Translations under genes and position numbers: made by a program
Shown here: positions 21,482 through 28,470 of the stretch, in pieces
How the letters are laid out: each line of letters opens with the position of its first letter
Numbering within the stretch: position 1 is the first letter of the stretch
From: JAVVEZ01 sp032250895
Lineage (GTDB): Bacteria > Pseudomonadota > Gammaproteobacteria > Pseudomonadales > Pseudohongiellaceae
Length of the DNA: 28,470 nucleotides
Reading direction: 5' to 3'
Assembly: GCA_032250895.1 (NCBI GenBank)
Contig: JAVVEZ010000044.1
Coordinates: 1 to 28,470 of the forward strand
Notes under the pieces: model-generated
What the model was told of the DNA's origin: nothing
Databases searched by the model: none
Seen by the model: the letters and a program-made list of their open reading frames with translations, nothing else

Positions 21482-22951
21482 ATGACAGCAGCAGAAGCCA
21501 GAACCCAGACCAACCCGGAGTCTGTCTATCCGGCGTTGCAACTTTTCATAGCCGGCCAGTGGCTGGACAGGGGCCAGCGGAAAAGCGAGAGCGTGCTCAA
21601 CCCGGCCACCGGTGAAGTGCTGGGGGAATTGCCCCACGCCAGCACAGCTGATCTGGACCAGGCACTGGCCGCTGCCGCAGCAGGCTTCCAGGTATGGCGC
21701 TCGAAGCTGCCGGAGGAGCGCAGTCTGATACTGCGCAAGGCCTGCGCCATCATGCGTTCCAGAGCGGAAGAAATGGCTCGCATTGCGACGCTGGAATCCG
21801 GCAAGGTCCTGGCTCAGACCCGCATCGAAGTGAACATGACCATCGAGGTCTTCGAATGGTATGCGGAGGAAGGCCGGCGTGCCTACGGCAGAGTGCTGGC
21901 CCAGCGCCAGGCCGGTTCCCGGATGCTGGTGGTCAAGGAACCGGTGGGGCCGGTGGCCGCCTTTACGCCCTGGAATTTTCCCCTTGGCAACCCCGCCCGC
22001 AAAATCGGCGCGGCACTGGGTGCCGGTTGCTCCTGCATCATCAAACCGGCGGAAGATACCCCGGCTTCGGCGCTGATGATTGCCAGAGCCCTGCAGGAAG
22101 CCGGTTTGCCGGATGGCGTGCTGTCGGTTGTCTATGGCATTCCTGCTGAAGTCTGCCCCTACCTGCTGGCGTCCAGGCTTATTCGAAAAATGAGCTTTAC
22201 CGGCTCCATCCCGGTTGGCAAGCACTTACTGAAACTGGCCGCTGACAACATGATCAGGACCACCATGGAACTGGGTGGCCATGCGCCCGTGCTGGTATTC
22301 GAGGATGCCGACATTGAAAAAGTACTGGATATGGCCGTGCTGTCAAAATACCGCAATGGCGGCCAGGTCTGTGTCTCGCCGACCCGCTTCTTCGTGCATG
22401 AGTCGCTCTATGCACACTTTGTCGACGGTTTCAGTGCCCGCGTAGCCAACATAAAAACCGGCAATGGCCTTGTTGATGGCATCCACATGGGCCCCCTGAT
22501 TCATGCCCGGCGCCGGGAGGCCGTGGCCGCGCTGGTGGACGATGCCGTCAGCCGGGGCGCCACCCTCAATAACGGCGGCAGCTTCCTTCCCGGACCCGGC
22601 TTTTTTTATGCCCCCACCGTCCTTTCCGATGTGCCTGACAATGCCCGCATCATGAGCGATGAGCCCTTCGGACCGGTGGCCGTCATCAATCCCTTCCACG
22701 ACTTTGACGAGGTCATTGCGAAAGCCAACAGCCTGCCTTACGGTCTGGCTGCCTATGCCTTCACCGATTCCGCCAAACGTGTCAAACTGCTCGGCGAACG
22801 CCTGGAAGCCGGCATGATCGGCATCAACAGCTTTATGATTTCCGTTCCGGAGTCACCCTTTGGCGGCGTCAAGGAGAGCGGCCATGGCAGTGAAGAAGGC
22901 ATTGAAGGGCTGGAAGCCTGTCTGATCACCAAGTTCATCAGCGAGGTTTGA
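21482..22951 (+). CDS. NAD(P)-dependent aldehyde dehydrogenase
   Basis: Aldehyde dehydrogenase superfamily protein of 489 residues, close to the succinate-semialdehyde dehydrogenase branch (GabD-like). It oxidises an aldehyde to the acid with NAD(P). Catalytic residues are Asn165 in FTPWNFPL, Glu263 in MELGGHAP and Cys297 in GGQVCVSPTR. The C-terminal SPFGGVKESGHG is standard. The ATG at 21482 begins MTAAEAR with AGG 9 nt upstream; a TTG at 21443 is less likely. It heads a run with the YghX-like hydrolase (77 bp later) and a YciI protein, opposite a LigW-like decarboxylase. In lignin pathways aldehydes such as vanillin or 5-carboxyvanillin are oxidised by such enzymes, so an aromatic aldehyde is a fair guess but unproved. 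Confidence 0.9.
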   Translation: MTAAEARTQTNPESVYPALQLFIAGQWLDRGQRKSESVLNPATGEVLGELPHASTADLDQALAAAAAGFQVWRSKLPEERSLILRKACAIMRSRAEEMARIATLESGKVLAQTRIEVNMTIEVFEWYAEEGRRAYGRVLAQRQAGSRMLVVKEPVGPVAAFTPWNFPLGNPARKIGAALGAGCSCIIKPAEDTPASALMIARALQEAGLPDGVLSVVYGIPAEVCPYLLASRLIRKMSFTGSIPVGKHLLKLAADNMIRTTMELGGHAPVLVFEDADIEKVLDMAVLSKYRNGGQVCVSPTRFFVHESLYAHFVDGFSARVANIKTGNGLVDGIHMGPLIHARRREAVAALVDDAVSRGATLNNGGSFLPGPGFFYAPTVLSDVPDNARIMSDEPFGPVAVINPFHDFDEVIAKANSLPYGLAAYAFTDSAKRVKLLGERLEAGMIGINSFMISVPESPFGGVKESGHGSEEGIEGLEACLITKFISEV

Positions 22952-23028
22952 TATCGTTATTGGCGGCGGACGGCGCCTTGCATTCTAGCCCGCTGAGACA
23001 CACCAAAGTCATTCAGAGGTTCCTTGAC

Positions 23029-23913
23029 ATGGCCAAACCCAAAAAGACTGCTGCAGATTTTCCTCCACAGGTACTCGATGCCTTCCATCAATACGTCCAT
23101 GGCGGCCTCAGTCGCCGCGACTTTCTGGAACGGGCCAGCCAATTTGTGGTGGGCGGCATGACGGCAGCCGCACTGCTGGAGAGCCTGAGTCCCAATTACG
23201 CCCAGGCCCAGGACGTGGCGCCGGACGATGCCCGCATCGAGACCGAATACCTGATCTACCCCTCACCCCAGAACTGGCAGGGCTATCTGGCGAAACCCGC
23301 CAATGTCACCGGCCCCCTGCCGGCAGTGGTGGTCATCCATGAAAACCGCGGGCGCAACCCCTATATTGAAGACGTGACCCGGCGCCTGGCCATAGCGGGT
23401 TTCATGGCCATGGCGCCTGATGCATTGACTTCTTTTGGCGGCTGGCCCGGCAATGACGATGAAGGCCGCACCCTGCAGTCCCGGCTCGATGGCGCCGAAA
23501 TGTTTACCAACTGGGTCGCTGCCTTCGATTACCTGAAATCACATCCCCAGAGTAATGGCAAGGTAGGTGCCGTGGGCTTCTGTTATGGTGGCGGCGTCGT
23601 CAACCAGATGGCGGCGGTGCTGCCGGATCTCGCCGCCGGCGTTCCTTATTATGGCAGGCAGGTGCCTGCCGCCAGGGTTGCGGCCATCGAGGCGCCACTG
23701 CTGATTCACAATGCCGGCCTCGACGCCGGCATCCTGGCCGGAGCCCCGGCCTTCGAAGCGGCACTCGATGCGGCCGGGAAGACTTATGACGCCTATGTCT
23801 ATGCCGGCGTCAACCACGGCTTCCATAACAACAGCACGCCGCGATTTGACGAGGCGGCGGCGGAACTGTCATGGCAGCGTACCCTGGCATTTTTTGACAA
23901 ATATCTGAGATAG
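23029..23913 (+). CDS. yghX: YghX-like dienelactone hydrolase family protein, Tat-exported
   Basis: Alpha/beta hydrolase of 294 residues in the dienelactone hydrolase family, strongly like E. coli YghX (which is often broken in E. coli strains). The N-terminus has a twin-arginine signal, LSRRDFLERAS at about 27-37, then a hydrophobic segment and SPNYAQAQ, so it is probably folded and exported by Tat. The Cys-His-Asp triad is Cys185 in GFCYGGG, Asp232 in NAGLDAG and His263 in NHGFH. Other typical parts are VVIHENRGRNPYIEDV and PYYGRQVP. The ATG at 23029 has AGAGG upstream; 22948 would place a useless tail before the signal. It sits in an operon between an aldehyde dehydrogenase and yciI. The substrate is not known. 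Confidence 0.88.
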   Translation: MAKPKKTAADFPPQVLDAFHQYVHGGLSRRDFLERASQFVVGGMTAAALLESLSPNYAQAQDVAPDDARIETEYLIYPSPQNWQGYLAKPANVTGPLPAVVVIHENRGRNPYIEDVTRRLAIAGFMAMAPDALTSFGGWPGNDDEGRTLQSRLDGAEMFTNWVAAFDYLKSHPQSNGKVGAVGFCYGGGVVNQMAAVLPDLAAGVPYYGRQVPAARVAAIEAPLLIHNAGLDAGILAGAPAFEAALDAAGKTYDAYVYAGVNHGFHNNSTPRFDEAAAELSWQRTLAFFDKYLR

Positions 23914-23929
23914 GCACGAGGACAGTATT

Positions 23930-24217
23930 ATGCAGTTTGTCGTTACCGCGATGGATTACACGGACGAGCAGGCAATAGAACGCAGACTACAGCAGCGGGA
24001 AGGCCATCTTGCCGGGGTGAAAAAAATGCTGGCAGACGGCTCTTTTCTGAGCGGCGGCGCCATTCTGGATGAGGACGGGAAAATGATCGGTTCAAGTCTG
24101 CACCTGGAATTCCCTGATCGCGCCACGCTGGAAGCACAGCTGCAACAAGACCCCTACTTCAGCGGAAAAGTCTGGCAGAGTATCGATATACGGCCGGTCA
24201 GGCTTGTCTCCAAATGA
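23930..24217 (+). CDS. yciI: YciI-family small protein
   Basis: Protein of 95 residues in the YCII family, a ferredoxin-like alpha/beta fold. The start MQFVVTAMDYTDEQAIERRL is typical; REGHLAGVKKML carries the conserved His, and FLSGGAILDEDGKMIGS and DPYFSGKVWQS follow. One characterised relative, TftG, is a dehydrochlorinase in chlorinated aromatic breakdown, so an aromatic-pathway role is possible. It follows the YghX-like gene by 16 bp and has GAGGA 7 nt before its ATG, so it is the last gene of that operon. Its stop falls in a hairpin shared with the convergent antitoxin. Confidence 0.87.
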   Translation: MQFVVTAMDYTDEQAIERRLQQREGHLAGVKKMLADGSFLSGGAILDEDGKMIGSSLHLEFPDRATLEAQLQQDPYFSGKVWQSIDIRPVRLVSK

Positions 24218-24232
24218 GGCTCAGGGAGCCTC
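24216..24232. terminator. Hairpin over two convergent stop codons
   Basis: GAGGCTC (24216-24222) and GAGCCTC (24226-24232) with a 3-base loop AGG. It overlaps the yciI stop and the minus-strand antitoxin stop, and probably serves both. There is no T run. Confidence 0.45.
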
Positions 24233-24526
24233 GTCCAGACCGGAATCTTCGTCGGAGACCTCTTTCAGGCTGCCGTTGAGATAGTTGCGGATAATGGCTG
24301 CCACCAGGGATTGCAAAGGGACACCTTCCGCCAGGGCTCTGCTCTGAAGGTCAGCCATATCCCCGGCAGAGACCCGAATATTGATCCGGTTTTCCCGTTT
24401 GCCATTATTGTAGACAGGAAGATGTTTGGGGATTTCGCTGCCATCATACAATCTGCGAGGCTCGTAAGTACCTGCGGCAAAGCCCGGAAGGATGGCCTGC
24501 TTTGTCAATTCAATTTTTTTGCTCAT
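24221..24526 (-). CDS. Orphan ribbon-helix-helix antitoxin-like protein
   Basis: Protein of 101 residues whose C-terminal part is a CopG/BrnA-like antitoxin domain: ENRINIRVSAGDMADLQSRAL then EGVPLQSLVAAIIRNYLNG. The strand NRINIRV followed by two helices is the DNA-binding pattern. The N-terminal LPGFAAGTYEPRRLYDGSEI is not recognised. No toxin gene lies next to it on the same strand, as downstream is the convergent yciI and upstream is a 236-bp gap, so it is an orphan or a regulator. The ATG at 24526 was chosen; the frame extends to a GTG at 24592. Its upstream inverted repeat suggests self-regulation. Confidence 0.7.
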   Translation of the reverse strand: MSKKIELTKQAILPGFAAGTYEPRRLYDGSEIPKHLPVYNNGKRENRINIRVSAGDMADLQSRALAEGVPLQSLVAAIIRNYLNGSLKEVSDEDSGLDEAP

Positions 24527-24630
24527 ACCCACATCACTGTCACTGCCAAAGTCCCGAAACCTGAGCAATCCCATCCGGAATTCAGGATGCACATTTGCCC
24601 GGTTTCCAAAGTCTGCACTACCTGCCCCTC

Positions 24631-24662
24631 AATTTACAGGGTTTTGCCAAGGCCTGTAAATT
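24631..24662 (-). promoter_or_regulatory. Perfect 10-bp inverted repeat over a putative promoter
   Basis: AATTTACAGG (24631-24640) and CCTGTAAATT (24653-24662) are perfect inverted arms with a 12-base centre. On the minus strand they contain TTTACA and, 16 bp later, TGTAAA, a fair -35/-10 pair. They lie about 105 bp before the antitoxin-like gene. A dimeric repressor site covering a promoter is likely; binding is not shown. Confidence 0.55.
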
Positions 24663-24762
24663 TCAATTATGCCATCTGCCCCGCTGGAAAACCTTGAGCC
24701 ACTTCTCAGTTTTGCCAACCCGGGAGCTTCTCAGACCTTCCCCGCAGCCGGCTCATGCCGCG

Positions 24763-25053
24763 TCATGCCTGGCTTTCCCGGCTCTCGAATTTTTTGGTCT
24801 GTTCGGCACTGGCCTCAGTCTGGTATTTTTCTTTCCATTGCGGGTAAGGCATGCCATAGACCAATTCCCGGGCCTCTTCATAACCGAGCTCGATGTCCTG
24901 CTCCTGAGCCGCTGCCACATACCATTTGGAAAGACAGTTGCGACAGAAACCCGCCAGATTCATCAGCTCGATATTCTGTACATCTTTTCTTGAATCCAGA
25001 TGTGCAAGCAGGCGCCTGAACACGGCAGCCTCAATTTCAGTTGTCTTTTTCAT
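24763..25053 (-). CDS. DUF1244 family protein
   Basis: Conserved protein of 96 residues. The core HLDSRKDVQNIELMNLAGFC followed by RNCLSKWYVAAA and EARELVYGMPYPQWKEKYQ matches DUF1244, a small helical family of unknown function found in many proteobacteria. FCRNC gives two Cys three residues apart. The ATG at 25053 follows AGGAG. It lies 12 bp after the sui1-like gene on the same strand, so they likely share a transcript. Confidence 0.9.
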   Translation of the reverse strand: MKKTTEIEAAVFRRLLAHLDSRKDVQNIELMNLAGFCRNCLSKWYVAAAQEQDIELGYEEARELVYGMPYPQWKEKYQTEASAEQTKKFESRESQA

Positions 25054-25065
25054 TTTTCCACGCTC

Positions 25066-25419
25066 CTATCCGCCTGCCTTGAGTGCCTTGTATCCCATTT
25101 TAACCAGTTCTGTCTGGAGACGATCCCGGTGATCGCCCTGAATTTCGATGACCCCCTCTTTTACCGTGCCCCCGCTGCCACAAACCTGTTTCAACCTTTT
25201 GGCCAGGTCAGCCAGGTCCTCTGTATTCAGCGGCAGGCCGCTGACCAGGGTCACACCCTTGCCCTTGCGGCCCTTGGTTTCTCTGGCAACCCTGACCCGG
25301 CCATCGCCCTTGATCAGGTTTGCTGCCAACTGCCGGCAACGGCAAGCGGCAAGCGCCTGGCCGCACTGTGTGCAGAGCCGACCGCCATCTGTACTGAAAA
25401 CCGGGCGTGTTGCTTTCAT
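25066..25419 (-). CDS. yciH: Sui1/YciH family translation factor
   Basis: Protein of 117 residues in the SUI1 family (bacterial YciH, eukaryotic eIF1 relative), thought to help start-codon choice on the ribosome. The C-terminal RKGKGVTLVSGLPLNTEDL to LKQVCGSGGTVKEGVIEIQG is the signature. The N-terminal CTQCGQALAACRC (a C-x2-C and a C-x-C) resembles a small metal-binding knuckle. The ATG at 25419 gives the usual length; the frame extends to 25497 but that adds an unlikely tail. It is cotranscribed with DUF1244 and diverges from degS across about 100 bp. Confidence 0.92.
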   Translation of the reverse strand: MKATRPVFSTDGGRLCTQCGQALAACRCRQLAANLIKGDGRVRVARETKGRKGKGVTLVSGLPLNTEDLADLAKRLKQVCGSGGTVKEGVIEIQGDHRDRLQTELVKMGYKALKAGG

Positions 25420-25523
25420 GTCATACCGGATTATCGGAAGCAAGCTGCCGAAAGAGGTAAAAAAATAAAATTCCTGTATACTGCACAGCAGACTCATGAT
25501 AGCAGAGTCACCCTGGGCGGACT

Positions 25524-26708
25524 ATGAACAAGCTGGTCAATTTTGTAGCCTGGCCTGCGCTGGCTGGTTTGGTATTTGCGCTGGTGCTGCTGAAGCTGCC
25601 TGTTCTGGCGGAATTTTTCCCTGCGCTGGGGTTTTATGTCGGCAACCCGAATGCAGCCGGCCCGGTCCCGGCTCCCCAGCTCGTCAGCTTCAGCGATGCC
25701 ATCAGGAAAGCCGCCCCGGCGGTCGTCAGCATCAACTCCCAGCAGGTGCTCGCCCGCAAGGAGTTTGAAAGTTCCCAGTTGACCATTTACGGCGATATCC
25801 TCGACGAAAACAGCCTGGGGTCCGGCGTTATCATCAGCCCTGACGGCTATATCATTACCAGCTATCACATCTTCTTCCGGCCCGGCGTCGAGACCTTTCT
25901 TGAGAACAGCATCATCACGCTCAGTGACGGCCGCAACCTGGAAGCACGTGTCGTCAAGCTGGATGAGAAGAATGACCTGGCCCTGCTCAAGGTCGATGCC
26001 GAGAATCTGACGGCCATGAGCATCAGTTCACCCGAAGGACAGGCTGTAGGCGATATCGTGCTGGCCATCGGCAACCCAAGAAATATCGGGCAATCGGTTT
26101 CCCTGGGGATCATCAGTGCCCTGTTGCCCAAGGATGACAGTTATGTGATTCAGACCGATGCCGCGATCAATCCCGGCAATTCCGGCGGTGCCCTGGTAGA
26201 CATCGATGGCAATCTGATCGGCATCAATTCCACCATCATTTCCCAGTCGGGAGGATCGGAGGGAATAGGTTTCGCCACCCCGGCAGAAAAAGCAGTCAAC
26301 CTGATGGAAACCTATATTACCGAGGGTCCCAGTGGCTACCTTGGGGTGGATTCAAACAAGGTCATCAGTCTGCAGGAAGGCCAGCGCATCTATGGCGCGC
26401 AGGTGCAGGGCATTCTCATCAGCAAGGTAACCGCCAACAGCCCTGCTGACAAGGCCGGCATACGCCCTGGCGACATCATGACCGGCGTCAACGACAGGAA
26501 ATTTGCCGGCACCTATAACGACGCAGTCAAAGCCGTTGAATTCATCAGCAGTTATGAACCCGGCGACACAGTCCTCGTAGAGATTTTCCGCAACGGAGAA
26601 CGGCTGGAAATTCCCGCCATCCTGGGCGTGGGGGAGCCGGCCATTTCTGTCTATCCGATACGTCCGGAAGATGCCGGGGATCCGGTGGCTCCCAGGGTGA
26701 TCAATTAG
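25524..26708 (+). CDS. degS: DegS/AlgW-type serine protease
   Basis: Periplasmic, inner-membrane-anchored trypsin-like protease of 394 residues. An N-terminal membrane segment (about 6-32) is followed by the protease domain with His115 (ITSYHIFF), Asp151 (KNDLALLKV) and Ser220 (NPGNSGGAL), then one PDZ domain (about 260-370, including YLGV, GILISKVTANSPADKAGI and PGDIM). This is the layout of DegS and Pseudomonas AlgW, which cut RseA or MucA at site 1 when misfolded outer membrane proteins bind the PDZ domain, releasing sigma-E/AlgU. It converges on hisD with an 8-bp overlap of coding ends. In Pseudomonas aeruginosa algW also neighbours the hisCDG genes, which fits AlgW-like identity. Confidence 0.92.
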   Translation: MNKLVNFVAWPALAGLVFALVLLKLPVLAEFFPALGFYVGNPNAAGPVPAPQLVSFSDAIRKAAPAVVSINSQQVLARKEFESSQLTIYGDILDENSLGSGVIISPDGYIITSYHIFFRPGVETFLENSIITLSDGRNLEARVVKLDEKNDLALLKVDAENLTAMSISSPEGQAVGDIVLAIGNPRNIGQSVSLGIISALLPKDDSYVIQTDAAINPGNSGGALVDIDGNLIGINSTIISQSGGSEGIGFATPAEKAVNLMETYITEGPSGYLGVDSNKVISLQEGQRIYGAQVQGILISKVTANSPADKAGIRPGDIMTGVNDRKFAGTYNDAVKAVEFISSYEPGDTVLVEIFRNGERLEIPAILGVGEPAISVYPIRPEDAGDPVAPRVIN

Positions 26709-28017
26709 GAAATTTCTCCGGATCCCGGTACTCGGCGGAGCGGGCGTGGGCAGTCAAGCCCTCGGCACGCGCCAGTATGGATGCCGTCTCTGACAGGCTT
26801 CTGGCAGCTTCGGCGCTGCAGTTGATGATGGATGAACGTTTCTGAAAGTCGTAGACCCCCAGGGCTGAAGAGAACCTGGCGGTTCCCGAGGTGGGCAGAA
26901 CATGGCTCGGACCGGCACAGTAATCCCCCAGCGCTTCCGAGGTATAAGGCCCCAGGAAGATGGCCCCGGCATGACGAATACCGGCCAGCAGGATCCCGGG
27001 CTCTGCAACTGAAAGTTCCAGATGTTCTGGCGCAATGTCATTGCAAAGCTCTACGGCCTGCTCGAGATCCCTGACCTGAACAAGCAGGCCCCTTTTTTCC
27101 AGCGACTCCCGGATAATGGTTTTGCGCTCCATCCCTGGCAGCAGCCGGTTGATGCTGTCTTCCACCGCCTGCAGAAACCCGGCATCCGGACTGATCAGTA
27201 TCGACTGGGCATCCTCATCGTGCTCCGCCTGGGAAAACAGATCCATGGCAATCCAGTCCGGGTCGGTCCCGCCATCACAGATCACCAGAATTTCCGAGGG
27301 GCCAGCCACCATATCGATGCCCACCTGGCCAAACACGGCCTTCTTCGCCGTGGCCACGTAAATATTTCCAGGGCCGACTATCTTGTCTACTTTCGGAATA
27401 CTTTCAGTGCCATAGGCCAGCGCTGCAATCGCCTGGGCGCCACCTATCGTAAAAACCCTGTCCACCTTCGCCAGAGCCAGGGCGGCCATCACCAGTTCGT
27501 TGATGGCACCCCCGGGGGTCGGCAGTGTGGCAATTATTTCCCCGACACCGGCAACCCGGGCCGGAATGGCATCCATCAGTACCGTTGATGGATAGGAGGC
27601 CTTGCCCCCGGGGACATAGATGCCTACCCTGTCGATGGGACTCACCTGCTGCCCATACACAGAGCCGTCGGGATCCGTGTACTGCCAGGAACCCTGCTTC
27701 TGCCTTTCATGGTAACGCTGGATTCGCTCAGCCGCCCGCGTCAAAGCCTGCCGTTGCAGCGGAGCCAGATTTTTCAGGCTGTTCTGGAGCCGGGCCGGAT
27801 CTATTTCCAGCGCGGACATGCTCTGCACATTCACAGCATCAAATTTATTCGTCCATTCCACTACTGCCAGGTCGCCCCGTGCCTGGACATCGGCAATGAT
27901 GTTTTTAACAGATTTTTGTACAGCTTCGTCAGACAGGGTGTCCCACGCCAGTATTTTTTTCAGGCTGGCATCGAAGTCAACGGAATTTGCATTCAATTTT
28001 CTGATACTGATGGGCAT
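26701..28017 (-). CDS. hisD: Histidinol dehydrogenase
   Basis: Enzyme of 438 residues catalysing the last two steps of histidine synthesis, from histidinol to histidine with two NAD. Recognised stretches are VGIYVPGGKASYPSTVLM, VFTIGGAQAIAALAYGTESI, VDKIVGPGNIYVATAKKAVFG, DMVAGPSEI, SQAEHDEDAQ (with the zinc-site Gln-His) and EHLELSV. Length is normal. It starts 2 bp after the hisG stop, so the two are one operon. Its 3' end overlaps that of degS by 8 bp on the other strand. No hisC follows before degS, unlike in Pseudomonas. Confidence 0.97.
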   Translation of the reverse strand: MPISIRKLNANSVDFDASLKKILAWDTLSDEAVQKSVKNIIADVQARGDLAVVEWTNKFDAVNVQSMSALEIDPARLQNSLKNLAPLQRQALTRAAERIQRYHERQKQGSWQYTDPDGSVYGQQVSPIDRVGIYVPGGKASYPSTVLMDAIPARVAGVGEIIATLPTPGGAINELVMAALALAKVDRVFTIGGAQAIAALAYGTESIPKVDKIVGPGNIYVATAKKAVFGQVGIDMVAGPSEILVICDGGTDPDWIAMDLFSQAEHDEDAQSILISPDAGFLQAVEDSINRLLPGMERKTIIRESLEKRGLLVQVRDLEQAVELCNDIAPEHLELSVAEPGILLAGIRHAGAIFLGPYTSEALGDYCAGPSHVLPTSGTARFSSALGVYDFQKRSSIINCSAEAARSLSETASILARAEGLTAHARSAEYRDPEKFPN

Positions 28018-28019
28018 GA

Positions 28020-28470
28020 TTAATTGCTACCTTGATTTTCCCGGGTCACTGCCTCTGCAAGCCGCCGCAACAGTGACTGGACCATGTCATGCTTTATTTT
28101 CATCGCCGCCTTGTTGACGATCACCCGGGTACTGATGTCCGCAATGAAATCAACCGGCTCCAGACCATTGGCTCTGAGCGTGTTGCCGGTATCGACGATA
28201 TCCACGATACAATCGGCAAGGCCCATGATGGGAGCCAGTTCAAGCGCACCATTGAGTTTGATGATTTCTACCTGACGCCCCTGTTCTGAAAAATATTTTT
28301 TGGCAATATTGACAAATTTACTGGCAACTCTAAGCCGCTTCGGCGCTGCCGTACGATTGACCGGCGCCGCCGTCATCATCCGGCATTTTGCCAATTTCAA
28401 ATCCAATGGTTCGTAATAGCCCTGGGAACCATTTTCCATAATGATATCTTTTCCGGTTATACCAATATCC
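28020..28470 (-). CDS. hisG: ATP phosphoribosyltransferase (short form), 5' part off the window
   Basis: Partial HisG: the visible C-terminal 149 residues start (from the edge) DIGITGKDIIMENGSQG and contain LKLAKCRM, VASKFVNIAKKYF, ELAPIMGLADCIVDIVDTG and NGLEPVDFIADISTRVI. It catalyses the first step of histidine synthesis. The protein ends soon after the catalytic domain (LLRRLAEAVTRENQGSN), without the C-terminal regulatory domain, so it is the short form, which needs the HisZ subunit. HisZ is not in the window. The frame is open through the right edge; an internal ATG at 28439 is not the start. Confidence 0.95.
   Translation of the reverse strand, partial: DIGITGKDIIMENGSQGYYEPLDLKLAKCRMMTAAPVNRTAAPKRLRVASKFVNIAKKYFSEQGRQVEIIKLNGALELAPIMGLADCIVDIVDTGNTLRANGLEPVDFIADISTRVIVNKAAMKIKHDMVQSLLRRLAEAVTRENQGSN

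Noticed and set aside
1..28470. tRNA, rRNA, CRISPR array, complete insertion sequence or prophage
   Set aside because: No cloverleaf, rRNA segment, regularly spaced repeats, transposase or integrase was recognised by eye. A dedicated scan could still find a small RNA.

Overview
The window looks like a chromosomal segment of a gammaproteobacterium, probably a Pseudomonadales/Cellvibrionales-type, marine-like organism. The support is the degS/algW - hisD - hisG neighbourhood at the right end (also known from Pseudomonas), a short-form HisG, DUF1244 and Sui1/YciH genes, cyclopropane fatty acid synthase, and moderately high GC with strong third-position bias. That bias produces many long antisense open frames, which I discarded. 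The taxonomic statement is an inference from gene content.

Left third (1-7500, all minus strand): a type III-like restriction-modification operon in the order res - dinD - mod, with overlapping or nearly abutting junctions. mod runs off the left edge. Directly upstream lies a Doc/Fic-family toxin with its ribbon-helix-helix antitoxin. A solitary fused anthranilate synthase trpE(G) follows (7587-9767, minus). It is preceded by a 20-codon leader peptide with tandem Trp codons and hairpins that look like a transcription attenuator. Beyond it are a large imperfect palindrome, short direct repeats and a VapBC toxin-antitoxin pair. This part reads as an accessory/defence region wrapped around a tryptophan gene.

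Middle (11200-20200): exported and envelope proteins. These are a SnoaL-like lipoprotein, an FG-GAP/VCBS beta-propeller protein, a large Oar-like TonB-dependent receptor, cyclopropane fatty acid synthase, an alginate-export-type outer membrane barrel and a small glycine-zipper lipoprotein. REP-like palindromes lie between some of them; one carries the stop codons of two convergent genes.

Right third (20200-28470): a LigW-like (5-carboxyvanillate decarboxylase type) amidohydrolase diverges from an aldehyde dehydrogenase - YghX-like dienelactone hydrolase - YciI operon, possibly for lignin-type aromatic compounds. Then come an orphan ribbon-helix-helix antitoxin with an inverted repeat over its putative promoter, DUF1244, Sui1, a DegS/AlgW protease, and the hisD and hisG genes (hisG cut by the right edge). 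No tRNA, rRNA, CRISPR array or complete insertion sequence was seen.
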